In this document: positions 26,662-35,255 of the stretch, in pieces
How the letters are laid out: each line of letters opens with the position of its first letter
How positions within the stretch are numbered: position 1 is the stretch's first letter
Origin: Brevundimonas sp.
GTDB taxonomy: Bacteria; Pseudomonadota; Alphaproteobacteria; Caulobacterales; Caulobacteraceae
Length of the DNA stretch: 64,000 bases
Direction: 5' to 3'
NCBI GenBank assembly: GCA_003248965.1
Contig: QFQU01000001.1
Coordinates: forward strand, 120,850 to 184,849
Notes under the pieces: generated by a model
The model's input: only the letters and a program-made list of their open reading frames with translations
Told to the model about the DNA's origin: nothing
Databases searched by the model: none
Position numbers and translations under genes: made by a program

Positions 26662-27336
26662 TCAGTTCTTACAACCGACCACCCAGGCGTCGTAGTTGGG
26701 ATTCTGCAGGCCGCTGACGGCCGGGGAAGAGGCGAACATCCATCCGCGGAAGATCTGGCGCGGATCGGCCGGGCCGTTCACCCGCGACGACTGCAGGGTG
26801 ACGTCCACATAGGCGATGGAGTCTTCCGTCAACTCGTCGGGCGTCGACACCTCGCAAGCCCGCACGGCGAAGATCAGATTGCGGTTGAAGCGCACCGGCC
26901 GCCCGCCCACCTCGACCTCGAACTTCATCGTCTCGGCGGTCGTCTTGTCGATGGCCTGGATGATCGCGAACTTGCGGCGTTGGCGACGGGCGGGCGTCGC
27001 CGGCTGGTCGATGGCCTTTTCGACCACGGGGGTCTCCGCCTTGACCTCCGCGGCGGCCTTTTCCTCGACCGCCTCGTCCTCGGCGATCACCACGGTGGCC
27101 GGCGGCGTCACGGCGACAGGGCTCTTGGGCGCAGGCGCGCCGGCAGGCGGCGATTCCGTCGGCACATTGGCGCCGGACGCCTTCTTGGTGCGCAGGATGT
27201 CGCCGATGGGATCCGGACTGGACTGGACCGGACGGGCGTCTCGCGGGGCGTCCTGCAACACGCTGGCGGTCACGGCCCCGGCGCTGAGCACGCCCAGCGC
27301 CGCCGCCACGCCCGTCAGCAGGCGCGCGCGCCTCAC
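26662..27336 (-). CDS. DUF2155 domain-containing exported protein
   Basis: A 224-residue protein with an N-terminal hydrophobic signal or anchor (LLTGVAAALGVLSAGAVTA), a proline/alanine-rich linker of about 90 residues, and a C-terminal DUF2155 domain: FAIIQAIDKTTAETMKFEVEVG, then RACEVSTPDELTEDSIAYVDV, then IFRGWMFASSPAV and WVVGCKN. The two cysteines are well placed for a disulfide. The family is alphaproteobacterial and usually follows an NDUFA12 gene, as here. The GTG start at 27336 overlaps the NDUFA12 stop (GTGA), so translation is coupled. Function unknown. Confidence 0.9.
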   Translation of the reverse strand: MRRARLLTGVAAALGVLSAGAVTASVLQDAPRDARPVQSSPDPIGDILRTKKASGANVPTESPPAGAPAPKSPVAVTPPATVVIAEDEAVEEKAAAEVKAETPVVEKAIDQPATPARRQRRKFAIIQAIDKTTAETMKFEVEVGGRPVRFNRNLIFAVRACEVSTPDELTEDSIAYVDVTLQSSRVNGPADPRQIFRGWMFASSPAVSGLQNPNYDAWVVGCKN

Positions 27337-27725
27337 TCGGGCGTCCAGGCCTGATAGTCGCCGGTCGCGGCGGGGCGTTTGGCCTCGGCGGCCAGAGAAC
27401 CCTGCGGCCGCCACGCCATCGGCGTGCCGGTGAAGTTCGGCAGATGGTCCTTTTCCCATGCGCGGCGCGGCAACGGCGCCTCGGTCGGCGGCAGGTCGAA
27501 GGTGTAGCGCAGCCAGCCGTGCCAATCCGGCGGCACCTTGGAGGCGTCGGCGTAACCCTCGTAGATCACCCAGCGGCGGCGGCGACCGTCGTAGCTCGTG
27601 TTGTCCCGGGCCTCGTAATATTTGTTGCCGATCTCGTCGGTCCCGACGTAGCGGCCACGCTTGGCGATCGTGAAGAGGGTGCCGATCGTGGCCCCGTTCC
27701 ACCAAGCGAAAATCTTGTTCAGCAC
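27333..27725 (-). CDS. NDUFA12-like NADH:ubiquinone oxidoreductase subunit
   Basis: Alphaproteobacterial homologue of mitochondrial complex I accessory subunit NDUFA12 (B17.2). The 130-residue protein starts KIFAWWNGATIGTLFTI, then GRYVGTDEIGNKYYEARDN, RRWVIYEGYADASKVPPDWHGWL and HLPNFTGTPMAW, in the conserved order of the family. The GTG at 27725 is used; GGTGAAG lies upstream. An in-frame ATG further upstream adds a low-quality, arginine-rich stretch. The main nuo operon is not in this window. It is followed by the overlapping DUF2155 gene and faces away from the NrdJ-like gene. Confidence 0.92.
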   Translation of the reverse strand: MLNKIFAWWNGATIGTLFTIAKRGRYVGTDEIGNKYYEARDNTSYDGRRRRWVIYEGYADASKVPPDWHGWLRYTFDLPPTEAPLPRRAWEKDHLPNFTGTPMAWRPQGSLAAEAKRPAATGDYQAWTPE

Positions 27726-27902
27726 GTCTTCACCCACACGAAATCCGCCGCGAGGGGAGGCTCGTCGGCTGCGCGCGATCATAGAAACCCGCATCGTCTT
27801 CGTCCAGCGCGGAGGCGCGCGCGCGTAAATCGATATCTTGTGGGAAACCCTGCGCCAGCCCACCATATCTATTGGATCGCTCGCATCCTGGCCCTAGGTT
27901 GG

Positions 27903-27918
27903 TCCCGAACCTTCGGGA
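27903..27918 (+). promoter_or_regulatory. Hairpin overlapping the ribosome site of the NrdJ-like gene
   Basis: TCCCGAA and TTCGGGA pair across a CC loop. The 3' arm contains most of the GGGAGA ribosome-binding element at 27915-27920, eight bases before the ATG at 27929, so folding would hide it. Confidence 0.45.
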
Positions 27919-27928
27919 GACGCCGCCC

Positions 27929-30547
27929 ATGCGCTTTCAATCCGGCTTCGCCGCCCTTGCGGATCGAGTCGCGATGGAGACGCGCGCTGTCGAACGCGCG
28001 GGGACGGTTCAGGAAATCCTGGCGCCCGCCGGCTGGTCCGACGCCCAGGCTGAGTCGTGGCTGGACTGGCTGGAAGCCAAGGGCGTGGATGGCGAACCGA
28101 CCGGCGACTGGCTGACCGGCGCGCCCGACGCTTGGTGCGCGGCCCTGGCGGCGCGCGGCCTGACCCTGGGCGTCTTTCCCGACCGGACGCAGGCGGACCT
28201 GTTCCGCGACGAATTGGTCGCCACGCTCAAACTCGGACTGGCGACGCCGGCGACGCCCGCCAGCGCGCCCCTCGACATCATCGACCTATCCGACCCGGCC
28301 GCGTCCGCCCGTCTTCAAGCCCGGCATGGCGAACAGATCGCGGCGCGTCTGAGCGCCCAGGCGGGCCAGGCCCTGGCCGAGGCCCTGTCGGCGGTCGCCG
28401 ATGCGGTGGATCGGTGCGAGGGGCCGCGCGGCGACTGCGGCGACCCGGCGCGCAACCCGGCCCTGGCGCGCGTGGCGGCGACCGCCCGGCGCTGCGGCGC
28501 CTCGGACGCCGACATCCTGCGCGCCATCGACGGCGAGCGGCCCATATTGGCGCCCCAACCCCGGGTCGACATCCCGCCCCTGGTCGCCCTGGCCGACCGC
28601 ACCCAGATCGCGGCAGGCGCGCCCGAAACCCTGACAGCGGCCAAGGCGGCGCTGGACGGCGGCCTGATCGTGGCGTTCAGCCCGCGCGACGCCGAGGCGG
28701 CCGCCGCCCCTTCGCCGGCCCGCGTCGTTCTGAATCTGGCCGCCGCCCTGGCGCTGGGCGCAGACGCCCTGCCCGCCCTGGCCCGGCTGTGGACCGTCGC
28801 TCTGGACCTGACTTCGGACCAGGCCGCCCCCATCGCCCTGGGGCTGGAGGGGATGATGCAGGCCGTCGTCCCGGCCGGCGGGGACCTGACCGCGCGCGCG
28901 GAAGCCCTGGCCGCCATCGTCGCGGCCTCGGCGGCCCAGGCGTCCGTCGAACTGGCGGGCCTGCGTGGCCCCTGCCCCGACTGGGACGACCTCAAGGGCG
29001 CGGAGGCCGACACGGCGCGGTCGCGTCAGGCGCGGTTAAAAGCCAATCCGGACCCGCTGTCCACCGTCGCCGCCAACCGGCTGCCCAAACCCGGCGCTCC
29101 CCGCCGTCATGCCACCATCGGCCTGTTCGTGGACGACGCCGAGGCGCGACTGCGTCTGGGTCTGGGCGAACCTGCGGCCATCGATGTTTTCCAGACGGCT
29201 GACGGCGCCATCGGTCGCCGCCTGAACCCGGCCTTGGCCGCGGCCCTGAAATCGACCGGCGGCAACGTTCAGGCGGCCGAACGCCATCTGTTCGGACGCC
29301 GCACCCTGGTCGAAGCGCCGGGTCTGGACCACGCCGCCCTTCGCGCCCTGGGCTTCACCGACATCGAACTGGCCGCCGTCGAAGCCGCCCTGGCCGATGC
29401 CGACAGCTTCGACGCCGTCTTCACCGCCCCGGTTCTGGACCCCGGCTTCATCCGCGACGTCCTTGGCGTCGAGGATGGCGACGGCCCGCTGCTGACCCTG
29501 CTGGGCGTCCCTGAGGACGCCGAGACCGAAGCCGCGCGCTGGGTCTTCGGCGCCGGCGACCTGTCGGACTGGGCGGACGCGCCCCCGGCCGTAGCCGCGC
29601 TTCTGGCCCATCCGGCGCAGACGGCGGCCAGCCTGCGCGCCGCCGTCGAACCGTTCAGCGACGCCCCGGACCTGGCGGTTCAGATCATGGACTGGCGCGC
29701 GGGGCCGACCCAGGCGGCGCGTCTGCTCAGCCAGGCGGCCCTGGACGGACGTCGCGCCATCCGTCTGGCGCGCGCCGCGCCGCCGGCGACGCCGCTTCTG
29801 GACTTGCCGTCCGCCGAGGCTCAGCCGCGCGCCGAGGTCGCGCGCCCCGCCCCCATCTCGCGGCCGGAGCGGGTGGTCGAACGCGTCGTGGAACGCCCCC
29901 CCGCCCGCCGCAAACTGCCCGATCGCCGCAAGGGCTATATCCAGAAGGCCGCCGTCGGCGGGCACAAGGTCTATATCCACACCGGCGAGTACGAAGACGG
30001 CGAACTGGGCGAGATCTTCATCGACATGCACAAGGAAGGCGCCGCCTTCCGAAGCCTGATGAACAACTTCGCCATCGCCATCTCCATCGGCCTGCAATAC
30101 GGCGTGCCGCTGGATGAATTCGTGGACGCCTTCGTCTTCACCCGGTTCGAGCCGGCGGGCCGCGTCACCGGCAACGACTCCATCCGCTCGGCCACCTCGA
30201 TCCTGGACTACATCTTCCGCGAGCTGGGCGTCTCCTATCTGGACCGGCACGAACTGGCCAACGCCGCCCCTGACAATGGCGCCGACGGCCTGGACGAAAA
30301 GCCGGAAGGCGAGGCCGTGCCCGCCGCCCGCTTCATCTCCAAGGGCTTCGCTCGCGGCTCGGCCCCCGACAATCTGGTCGTCCTGCCCTTCGGCAAGAAG
30401 GCCGAGCCCGAGGCCCGCACCGTCGCCGCCACCGAGGCCGTCGCCTGTCCCGCGTGCGGCGATTTCAGCCTTCAGCGGCGGGGCGGAACCTGGGTTTGCG
30501 ACACCTGCGGCGCCGCACCGGCGATGCAGGGCGGCGATCAGGCTTAA
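27929..30547 (+). CDS. NrdJ-derived TSCPD-domain protein lacking the catalytic barrel
   Basis: An 872-residue protein. Its C-terminal part strongly resembles the end of alphaproteobacterial class II (B12-dependent) ribonucleotide reductase NrdJ. The TSCPD region spans about residues 660-780, including GGHKVYIHTGEYEDGELGE, HKEGAAFRSLMNNFAIA and GNDSIRSATSILDYIFRELG. A terminal zinc ribbon has Cys840/843 and Cys857/860 (CPACG, CDTCG), as in NrdJ. Residues 1 to about 600 are alanine-rich and helical. The radical-site NPCGE-type finger loop and substrate-binding motifs of the barrel are absent. It is shorter than NrdJ, which is usually near 1200 residues. Catalysis is unlikely; a regulatory or structural role is possible. 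Confidence 0.8.
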   Translation: MRFQSGFAALADRVAMETRAVERAGTVQEILAPAGWSDAQAESWLDWLEAKGVDGEPTGDWLTGAPDAWCAALAARGLTLGVFPDRTQADLFRDELVATLKLGLATPATPASAPLDIIDLSDPAASARLQARHGEQIAARLSAQAGQALAEALSAVADAVDRCEGPRGDCGDPARNPALARVAATARRCGASDADILRAIDGERPILAPQPRVDIPPLVALADRTQIAAGAPETLTAAKAALDGGLIVAFSPRDAEAAAAPSPARVVLNLAAALALGADALPALARLWTVALDLTSDQAAPIALGLEGMMQAVVPAGGDLTARAEALAAIVAASAAQASVELAGLRGPCPDWDDLKGAEADTARSRQARLKANPDPLSTVAANRLPKPGAPRRHATIGLFVDDAEARLRLGLGEPAAIDVFQTADGAIGRRLNPALAAALKSTGGNVQAAERHLFGRRTLVEAPGLDHAALRALGFTDIELAAVEAALADADSFDAVFTAPVLDPGFIRDVLGVEDGDGPLLTLLGVPEDAETEAARWVFGAGDLSDWADAPPAVAALLAHPAQTAASLRAAVEPFSDAPDLAVQIMDWRAGPTQAARLLSQAALDGRRAIRLARAAPPATPLLDLPSAEAQPRAEVARPAPISRPERVVERVVERPPARRKLPDRRKGYIQKAAVGGHKVYIHTGEYEDGELGEIFIDMHKEGAAFRSLMNNFAIAISIGLQYGVPLDEFVDAFVFTRFEPAGRVTGNDSIRSATSILDYIFRELGVSYLDRHELANAAPDNGADGLDEKPEGEAVPAARFISKGFARGSAPDNLVVLPFGKKAEPEARTVAATEAVACPACGDFSLQRRGGTWVCDTCGAAPAMQGGDQA

Positions 30548-30603
30548 GTTAAGGGATATGGCCTAAGGCTTGCTGGAGACGACCAAACGTCGGAGCCCGG
30601 TCC

Positions 30604-31098
30604 ATGAAACACACAATCCGCCTCGGTCTGGCCGCAGCCGCTGTCCTGGCCTTCGCCGCCCCCGCCTTCGCCCAGAACGCGGGCCAGATCGCCAGCGTCC
30701 GTCGCGGCGCCTCCTGCAGCGGTTGCAACCTGTTCCAGGGCGATTTCTCGGGCCTGGAGGCGCGCGGCCTGAACCTGTCGCGCTCGCGCCTGCGTCAGGC
30801 GGACCTCAGCCTCAGCGTCATGAACCGCACCCGCTTCAACGGCGCCGATCTGCGCGACGTGGAAGGCTACGGCGGCGTCTTCTCGGGCTCCAGCTTCGCC
30901 GGCGCCAACCTGACCAACGCCAGTTTCGTCGGCGCCTATCTGGAAGGCGCCAACTTCGCGGGCGCGACCCTTTCTGGAACCAACCTGTCCGGCGCCCAGC
31001 TGGCCCGCGCGACCGGCCTGACGCAAAGCCAGCTGAATCAGGCCTGCGGCGACGCCTCCACCGTTCTGCCCGGTTCCCTGCGCATTCGCGCCTGCTGA
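30604..31098 (+). CDS. Secreted pentapeptide-repeat protein (copy 1)
   Basis: A 164-residue exported protein. The Sec signal peptide ends in APAFA near residue 23. The mature chain begins with a cysteine motif (SCSGCNL) and contains about 15 pentapeptide repeats of A(D/N)LxxA type (RQADLSLS, SGANLTNASF, EGANFAGATLSGTNLSGA), which fold as a right-handed beta-helix. The C-terminus is LTQSQLNQACGDASTVLPGSLRIRAC. It shares the same N- and C-terminal cysteine motifs with the next gene. A GGAG site precedes the ATG. Binding partner unknown. Confidence 0.88.
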   Translation: MKHTIRLGLAAAAVLAFAAPAFAQNAGQIASVRRGASCSGCNLFQGDFSGLEARGLNLSRSRLRQADLSLSVMNRTRFNGADLRDVEGYGGVFSGSSFAGANLTNASFVGAYLEGANFAGATLSGTNLSGAQLARATGLTQSQLNQACGDASTVLPGSLRIRAC

Positions 31099-31116
31099 GG
31101 AACACGGGGGTTGCCG

Positions 31117-31143
31117 CGATTTAACGAAGTTACCTCGATTTAA
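31117..31143 (+). repeat. Direct repeat CGATTTAA in intergenic region
   Basis: CGATTTAA at 31117-31124 and 31136-31143, 19 bp apart, between the two pentapeptide genes. It may be a regulator site for copy 2. Confidence 0.3.
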
Positions 31144-31179
31144 GTAGGTGTCGCGGGCCTTTCGAGGCATTCAGATCGT

Positions 31180-32082
31180 GTGAAACAGATCGCTGCACAT
31201 ATCCGCCGTCCCTTCCCCGCCCTGATGGCGTTGGGCCTGGGGTTGGGCTTGACGCTGGGGGTCGCGCCCGCCTTCGCGGGTGTGGAGCTCAGCCTTCAGG
31301 ACCGCGATGTCGCTCGCTCGGTCTCGCTGGGCGGATCCTGCAATCGCTGTGAACTGTCCGGCCGCAATCTGTCCGGCGCCACCTTCACTGGCGCCAGCTT
31401 CGCCAACGCCACCCTGGTCGGCGCCAATCTGCGCGGCGCAGAGATGGTCGGCTCCAACTTCACCGGCAGCGACTTCTCCCGCGCCAATCTGACCGGGGTT
31501 CAGATCGTCGGCGCCAACTTCACTTCCACCAACTTCACCGGCGCCTCGATGAGCGGCGTCGAGGCCCAGGGCGCCGTCTTCGTCCGCAGCAATATGAACG
31601 GCGCGGACCTGTCGGGCGGCGAGCTGCACGGCGCCAACTTCAACGGGGCGGTTCTGACCCGCACCAATCTGTCAGGCGGCGAACTGTTCGGGGCGACCCT
31701 GGCCAATGTGCGCGCCAGCGGCGCCAACTTCGCCGGTTCGGAGATGAACGCGGCCAATCTGTCGAATGGCGACTTCACCGGCGCCATCTTCGTCGGCGCC
31801 AGCCTGGACGGCGCGCGGCTGAGCGGGGGAAACTTCGCCCGCGCAGACTTCATGGAGGCCTCCCTGCGTCGCACGGACATTCGCGGGGCGGACCTGTCGG
31901 GCGCCCGCAACCTGACCCAGGACCAGATTCAGCAGGCCTGCGGCGACGGCTCGACCCGCCTGCCCGGCCGCCTGACCGCCCAGGCCTGCCGCAGCACTCG
32001 CATCATCCGGGTCTCGCCGACGCCGCCGGTTCCGCCTGTGCCGCCCAACGTGCGGAACTTCGTCATCACGTCCAATCGCTGA
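31180..32082 (+). CDS. Secreted pentapeptide-repeat protein (copy 2)
   Basis: A 300-residue exported protein with a signal peptide ending in APAFA near residue 33. After SCNRCELSG come about 35 pentapeptide repeats (SGATFTGASFANATLVGANL and similar), roughly twice as many as in copy 1. It ends with LTQDQIQQACGDGSTRLPGRLTAQAC, followed by a proline-rich tail. The terminal cysteine motifs match copy 1, indicating tandem duplication with repeat expansion. The GTG at 31180 is used; ATG 31225 would truncate the signal peptide. It ends at a strong hairpin. Function unknown. Confidence 0.85.
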   Translation: MKQIAAHIRRPFPALMALGLGLGLTLGVAPAFAGVELSLQDRDVARSVSLGGSCNRCELSGRNLSGATFTGASFANATLVGANLRGAEMVGSNFTGSDFSRANLTGVQIVGANFTSTNFTGASMSGVEAQGAVFVRSNMNGADLSGGELHGANFNGAVLTRTNLSGGELFGATLANVRASGANFAGSEMNAANLSNGDFTGAIFVGASLDGARLSGGNFARADFMEASLRRTDIRGADLSGARNLTQDQIQQACGDGSTRLPGRLTAQACRSTRIIRVSPTPPVPPVPPNVRNFVITSNR

Positions 32083-32089
32083 TACGAAA

Positions 32090-32113
32090 AAGGGGACGCT
32101 GCGGCGTCCCCTT
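32090..32113. terminator. Bidirectional terminator hairpin
   Basis: AAGGGGACGC, loop TGCG, GCGTCCCCTT: a 10-bp stem located between the convergent pentapeptide gene (copy 2) and aspS. Confidence 0.8.
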
Positions 32114-32140
32114 CCTCGTTTTCGGCCCTGCGGACGCCGA

Positions 32141-33973
32141 TCAGACCTTGATCGGCGGGGCGGTGCGGATGTGCAGTTCCTTCAACTGCCTGTCCTGCAC
32201 CGGCGACGGAGCGCTCATCAACAGGTCCTCGCCCTGCTGGTTCAGCGGGAAGGCGATCACTTCGCGGATGGCCTGCTGGCCGGCCAGCAGCATGACGATC
32301 CGGTCGATGCCGGGGGCCAGGCCGCCGTGCGGCGGCGCGCCATAACGGAAGGCGTTCAGCATGCCGCCGAACTGCTCCTCGACCACCGAGGCGTCATAGC
32401 CGGCGATGTCGAAGGCCTTCAGCATGATCTCGGCCTTGTGGTTCCGGATCGCGCCAGAGCACAGCTCATAGCCGTTGCAGACGATGTCGTACTGATAGGC
32501 GCGGATGGTCAGGGGATCCTGGGTCTCCAGCGCTTCCAGCCCGCCCTGCGGCATGGAGAAGGGGTTGTGGCTGAAATCGACCTTCTTCTCTTCCTCCGAC
32601 CATTCGAACATGGGGAAGTCAACTATCCAGCAGAATTTGAACTGGTCCTCGTCGACCAGCTTCAGCTCCGTGCCCACGCGGGTGCGCGCCAGACCGGCGA
32701 ACTTGGCGAAGGCGGCCGGGTCGCCGGCGACGAAGAAGGCCGCATCGCCCTGCCCCAGGCCCAGCGACGACATCAGGGCCTCGGTCGGCTCCTGACCCAG
32801 GTTCTTGGCGATGGGACCGCCCCATGCGCCCTGATCGTCGGACCAGAAGATATAGCCCAGGCCCGGCTGGCCCTCGCCCTGCGCCCAGCTGTTCATGCGG
32901 TCGCAGAAGGCGCGGCTGCCGCCGGTCGGCGCCGGAATGGCCCAGACCGCGTTCTTCTCGTCCGCGCCCAGAATCTTGGCGAACAGGCCGAAGCCGCCGT
33001 CGCGGAAGTGGTCGGACACGTCCTGCATCTTGATCGGGTTGCGCAGGTCCGGCTTGTCCGAACCATACCAGGCCATCGACTGGGCGTAGGTCAGGCGTTC
33101 GAAACCCTTGTGCTCAAACGTCTCGCCGAAGTCGTTGGTGAAGGTGTGGACGCCGTCGATGGCCGAGACGGGTTTGCCCTCGCCGAACTCCTCGAACACG
33201 CCGTGCATGACGGGCTCGATGGCGGCGAAGACGTCCTCCTGGGTGACGAAGCTCATCTCGACATCGAGCTGATAGAATTCCAGCGAACGGTCGGCGCGCA
33301 GGTCTTCGTCACGGAAGCAGGGCGCGATCTGGAAATAGCGGTCGAAGCCCGACACCATCAGCAGCTGCTTGAACTGCTGCGGCGCCTGAGGCAGGGCGTA
33401 GAATTTCTCGGGATGCAGGCGGCTGGGCACCAGGAAGTCGCGCGCGCCCTCGGGCGAGGACGCCGTCAGGATCGGCGTCTGGTATTCCAGAAAGCCCTGC
33501 TGGACCATGCGGTTGCGGATCGACTGGATCACGCGCGACCGCAGCACGATGTTCTTGTGCAGGGTCTCGCGGCGCAGATCCAGGAAGCGGTTCTTCAGGC
33601 GGATTTCCTCGGGATACTCCGGCTCTCCGAACACCGGCAGCGGCAGTTCGGCGGCCTCCGACAGAACCTCGACGCCCTGGACCCGCACCTCGATCTCGCC
33701 GGTCGGCAGGTTGGGGTTCACCACCGAGGCGTCGCGCGCCACCACCTCGCCGTCCACCTTGATCACGCTCTCGGCGCGCAGGCGTTCGACGGCGGCGAAG
33801 CCGGGCGTCTCGGGGTGCAGCACCAGCTGCGTCAGGCCGTAGTGGTCGCGCAGGTCGATGAACAGCAGTCCGCCGTGGTCGCGCTTGCGGTGGACCCAGC
33901 CCGACAGCCGGACGTTCGCGCCCGCGTCCGTCGAACGGAGGGCGCCGCAGGTATGGGTGCGATAGGCGTGCAT
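32141..33973 (-). CDS. aspS: Aspartyl-tRNA synthetase
   Basis: Class II synthetase charging tRNA-Asp. The 610-residue bacterial-type enzyme has an N-terminal anticodon-binding OB fold (GWVHRKRDHGGLLFIDLRD), motif 1/2 regions (FLDLRRETLHKNIVLRSRV, CFRDEDLRADRSLEFYQLDVEMSF), the bacterial GAD insertion, and motif 3 (GGLAPGIDRIVML). ATG 33973 is the natural start, giving MHAYRTHTCG as in relatives. It may be non-discriminating if GatCAB is present, but that cannot be seen here. It stands alone on the minus strand between convergent and divergent neighbours. Confidence 0.97.
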   Translation of the reverse strand: MHAYRTHTCGALRSTDAGANVRLSGWVHRKRDHGGLLFIDLRDHYGLTQLVLHPETPGFAAVERLRAESVIKVDGEVVARDASVVNPNLPTGEIEVRVQGVEVLSEAAELPLPVFGEPEYPEEIRLKNRFLDLRRETLHKNIVLRSRVIQSIRNRMVQQGFLEYQTPILTASSPEGARDFLVPSRLHPEKFYALPQAPQQFKQLLMVSGFDRYFQIAPCFRDEDLRADRSLEFYQLDVEMSFVTQEDVFAAIEPVMHGVFEEFGEGKPVSAIDGVHTFTNDFGETFEHKGFERLTYAQSMAWYGSDKPDLRNPIKMQDVSDHFRDGGFGLFAKILGADEKNAVWAIPAPTGGSRAFCDRMNSWAQGEGQPGLGYIFWSDDQGAWGGPIAKNLGQEPTEALMSSLGLGQGDAAFFVAGDPAAFAKFAGLARTRVGTELKLVDEDQFKFCWIVDFPMFEWSEEEKKVDFSHNPFSMPQGGLEALETQDPLTIRAYQYDIVCNGYELCSGAIRNHKAEIMLKAFDIAGYDASVVEEQFGGMLNAFRYGAPPHGGLAPGIDRIVMLLAGQQAIREVIAFPLNQQGEDLLMSAPSPVQDRQLKELHIRTAPPIKV

Positions 33974-34121
33974 GAGAATCGTCTGGACTGAGCCGCGCGC
34001 GCGGCGAAAATCGGAAGCGGCGTAGGGCGCATCATCCCCTTCGAAAGTCAAGGTTTCCGCCGTTGCAAAGCCTGCCTCGGCGCGCGATAGCCAAGGCTCC
34101 TTCGCTGAAAAGGCCGCGCCC

Positions 34122-34409
34122 ATGTTCGTCGTCACCATCACCTACACCCAGCCGATCGAGGCGATCGAGGCCCGAACGGTCGAGCATCGGGCCTGGGTGG
34201 ATCAGCAGGTGGCCGACGGCCTCATCCTCGCCGCCGGGCCGATGGTCCCGCGCACGGGCGGCATACTGATCGTCCGCAGCGGGGTGGCGAAGGCGGAACT
34301 GGAAGCGCTGCTAAAGGCAGACCCGTTCCAGGTTCACGGCCTGGCCGACTATGTCGTAACCGAGTTCAACGCCGGCAAGCGTAACGCCGCTCTGGAACCC
34401 TTCGTCTGA
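34122..34409 (+). CDS. YciI family protein
   Basis: A 95-residue ferredoxin-like fold protein of the YciI superfamily. It begins MFVVTITYTQP, contains EHRAWVDQQVADGLILAAGP with the His-Asp pair conserved in the family, and ends with DPFQVHGLADYVVTEF. The biological role of YciI is unknown. The gene is divergent from aspS across a 148-bp gap and lies 86 bp before hdaA on the same strand, but any functional link is speculative. Size and motif spacing are typical. Confidence 0.88.
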   Translation: MFVVTITYTQPIEAIEARTVEHRAWVDQQVADGLILAAGPMVPRTGGILIVRSGVAKAELEALLKADPFQVHGLADYVVTEFNAGKRNAALEPFV

Positions 34410-34495
34410 TTTCATCCACAGGGCGCGCCTTCGCTCCCCGGAACCAACAGCGCGCGACCGACGCGGTCGACCTCGCCGTCTGCTAGACAGGCCCC

Positions 34496-35188
34496 ATGTC
34501 CGCGCCCGAGGTCAGGATCAGGGAGCAGCTCCGACTGCCGTTGGAACGTCCCGTCGCGGACGCCGCCTTCGTCGTGTCCGACAGCAACGCCGAGGCCGTG
34601 CGCACCCTGGCCGCCTGGCCCGACGGGGCGGGATCGGTCATGGCGCTCCATGGCCCCGCCGGCGCGGGCAAGAGCCGTTTAGCCGCTCTCTGGGCCGAAC
34701 GGGTCGGCGCCCTGCCCCTTCAGGGCGCCGAGGCCGCACTGATCGATCCGCTGGAGCTGGAGGGCCGCCCCGTCCTGCTGGACTGCGCCGACGAGGCGGA
34801 CGACGAGACCCTGTTCCACCTGATCAACCTGGCCCATGCGGGCGGCGCCCTGCTGCTAGCGGCGCGCGCCGCGCCGCGCGATTGGTCCGTGGCCTTGCCC
34901 GATCTGCGTTCGCGGCTGAACGCCGTGCGCGCCGTGGCGCTTGAAGCGCCGGACGATGCTGTCCTGTCGGCGATCCTGCGCGCCCGTTTCGCCGAACGCA
35001 GCATCACGCCTTCCGACGACCTAATCGACTATCTGGTCCGCCGCCTGGACCGGTCGGCCCAGGCGGCGGCCGTCGTGGTCGCGCGGCTGGACGCGCTGCA
35101 CCGCCCCGTCACCCGGGTCCTGGCCCGCGAGGTGCTGGAGGCGATGGCGGACCCCGTCGATCCGGGCGCAATTTCGGCGAAAATTTGA
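34496..35188 (+). CDS. hdaA: DnaA regulatory inactivator HdaA (Hda homologue)
   Basis: A DnaA-related AAA+ protein that works with the beta clamp to promote ATP hydrolysis by DnaA, limiting re-initiation of replication. The clamp-binding peptide QLRLPL lies at residues 11-16. The Walker A box is GPAGAGKS (residues 53-60) and the Walker B region is LLDCADEADDE. The 230-residue chain lacks the DNA-binding domain IV of DnaA, as expected. In Caulobacter hdaA lies next to ppk-ppx, as it does here with a DUF3617 gene between. ATG 34496. Confidence 0.92.
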   Translation: MSAPEVRIREQLRLPLERPVADAAFVVSDSNAEAVRTLAAWPDGAGSVMALHGPAGAGKSRLAALWAERVGALPLQGAEAALIDPLELEGRPVLLDCADEADDETLFHLINLAHAGGALLLAARAAPRDWSVALPDLRSRLNAVRAVALEAPDDAVLSAILRARFAERSITPSDDLIDYLVRRLDRSAQAAAVVVARLDALHRPVTRVLAREVLEAMADPVDPGAISAKI

Positions 35189-35255
35189 ACGCAACGCTTC
35201 GTTCGGTCGTTGGATCGCCAGGAGCGGCTGATCGCTCCGAATAGGGAAACGTCCA

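Noticed and set aside
27726..27928. Cobalamin riboswitch upstream of the NrdJ-like gene
   Set aside because: No B12-box sequence is visible in this 203-bp gap; only the short hairpin was found.
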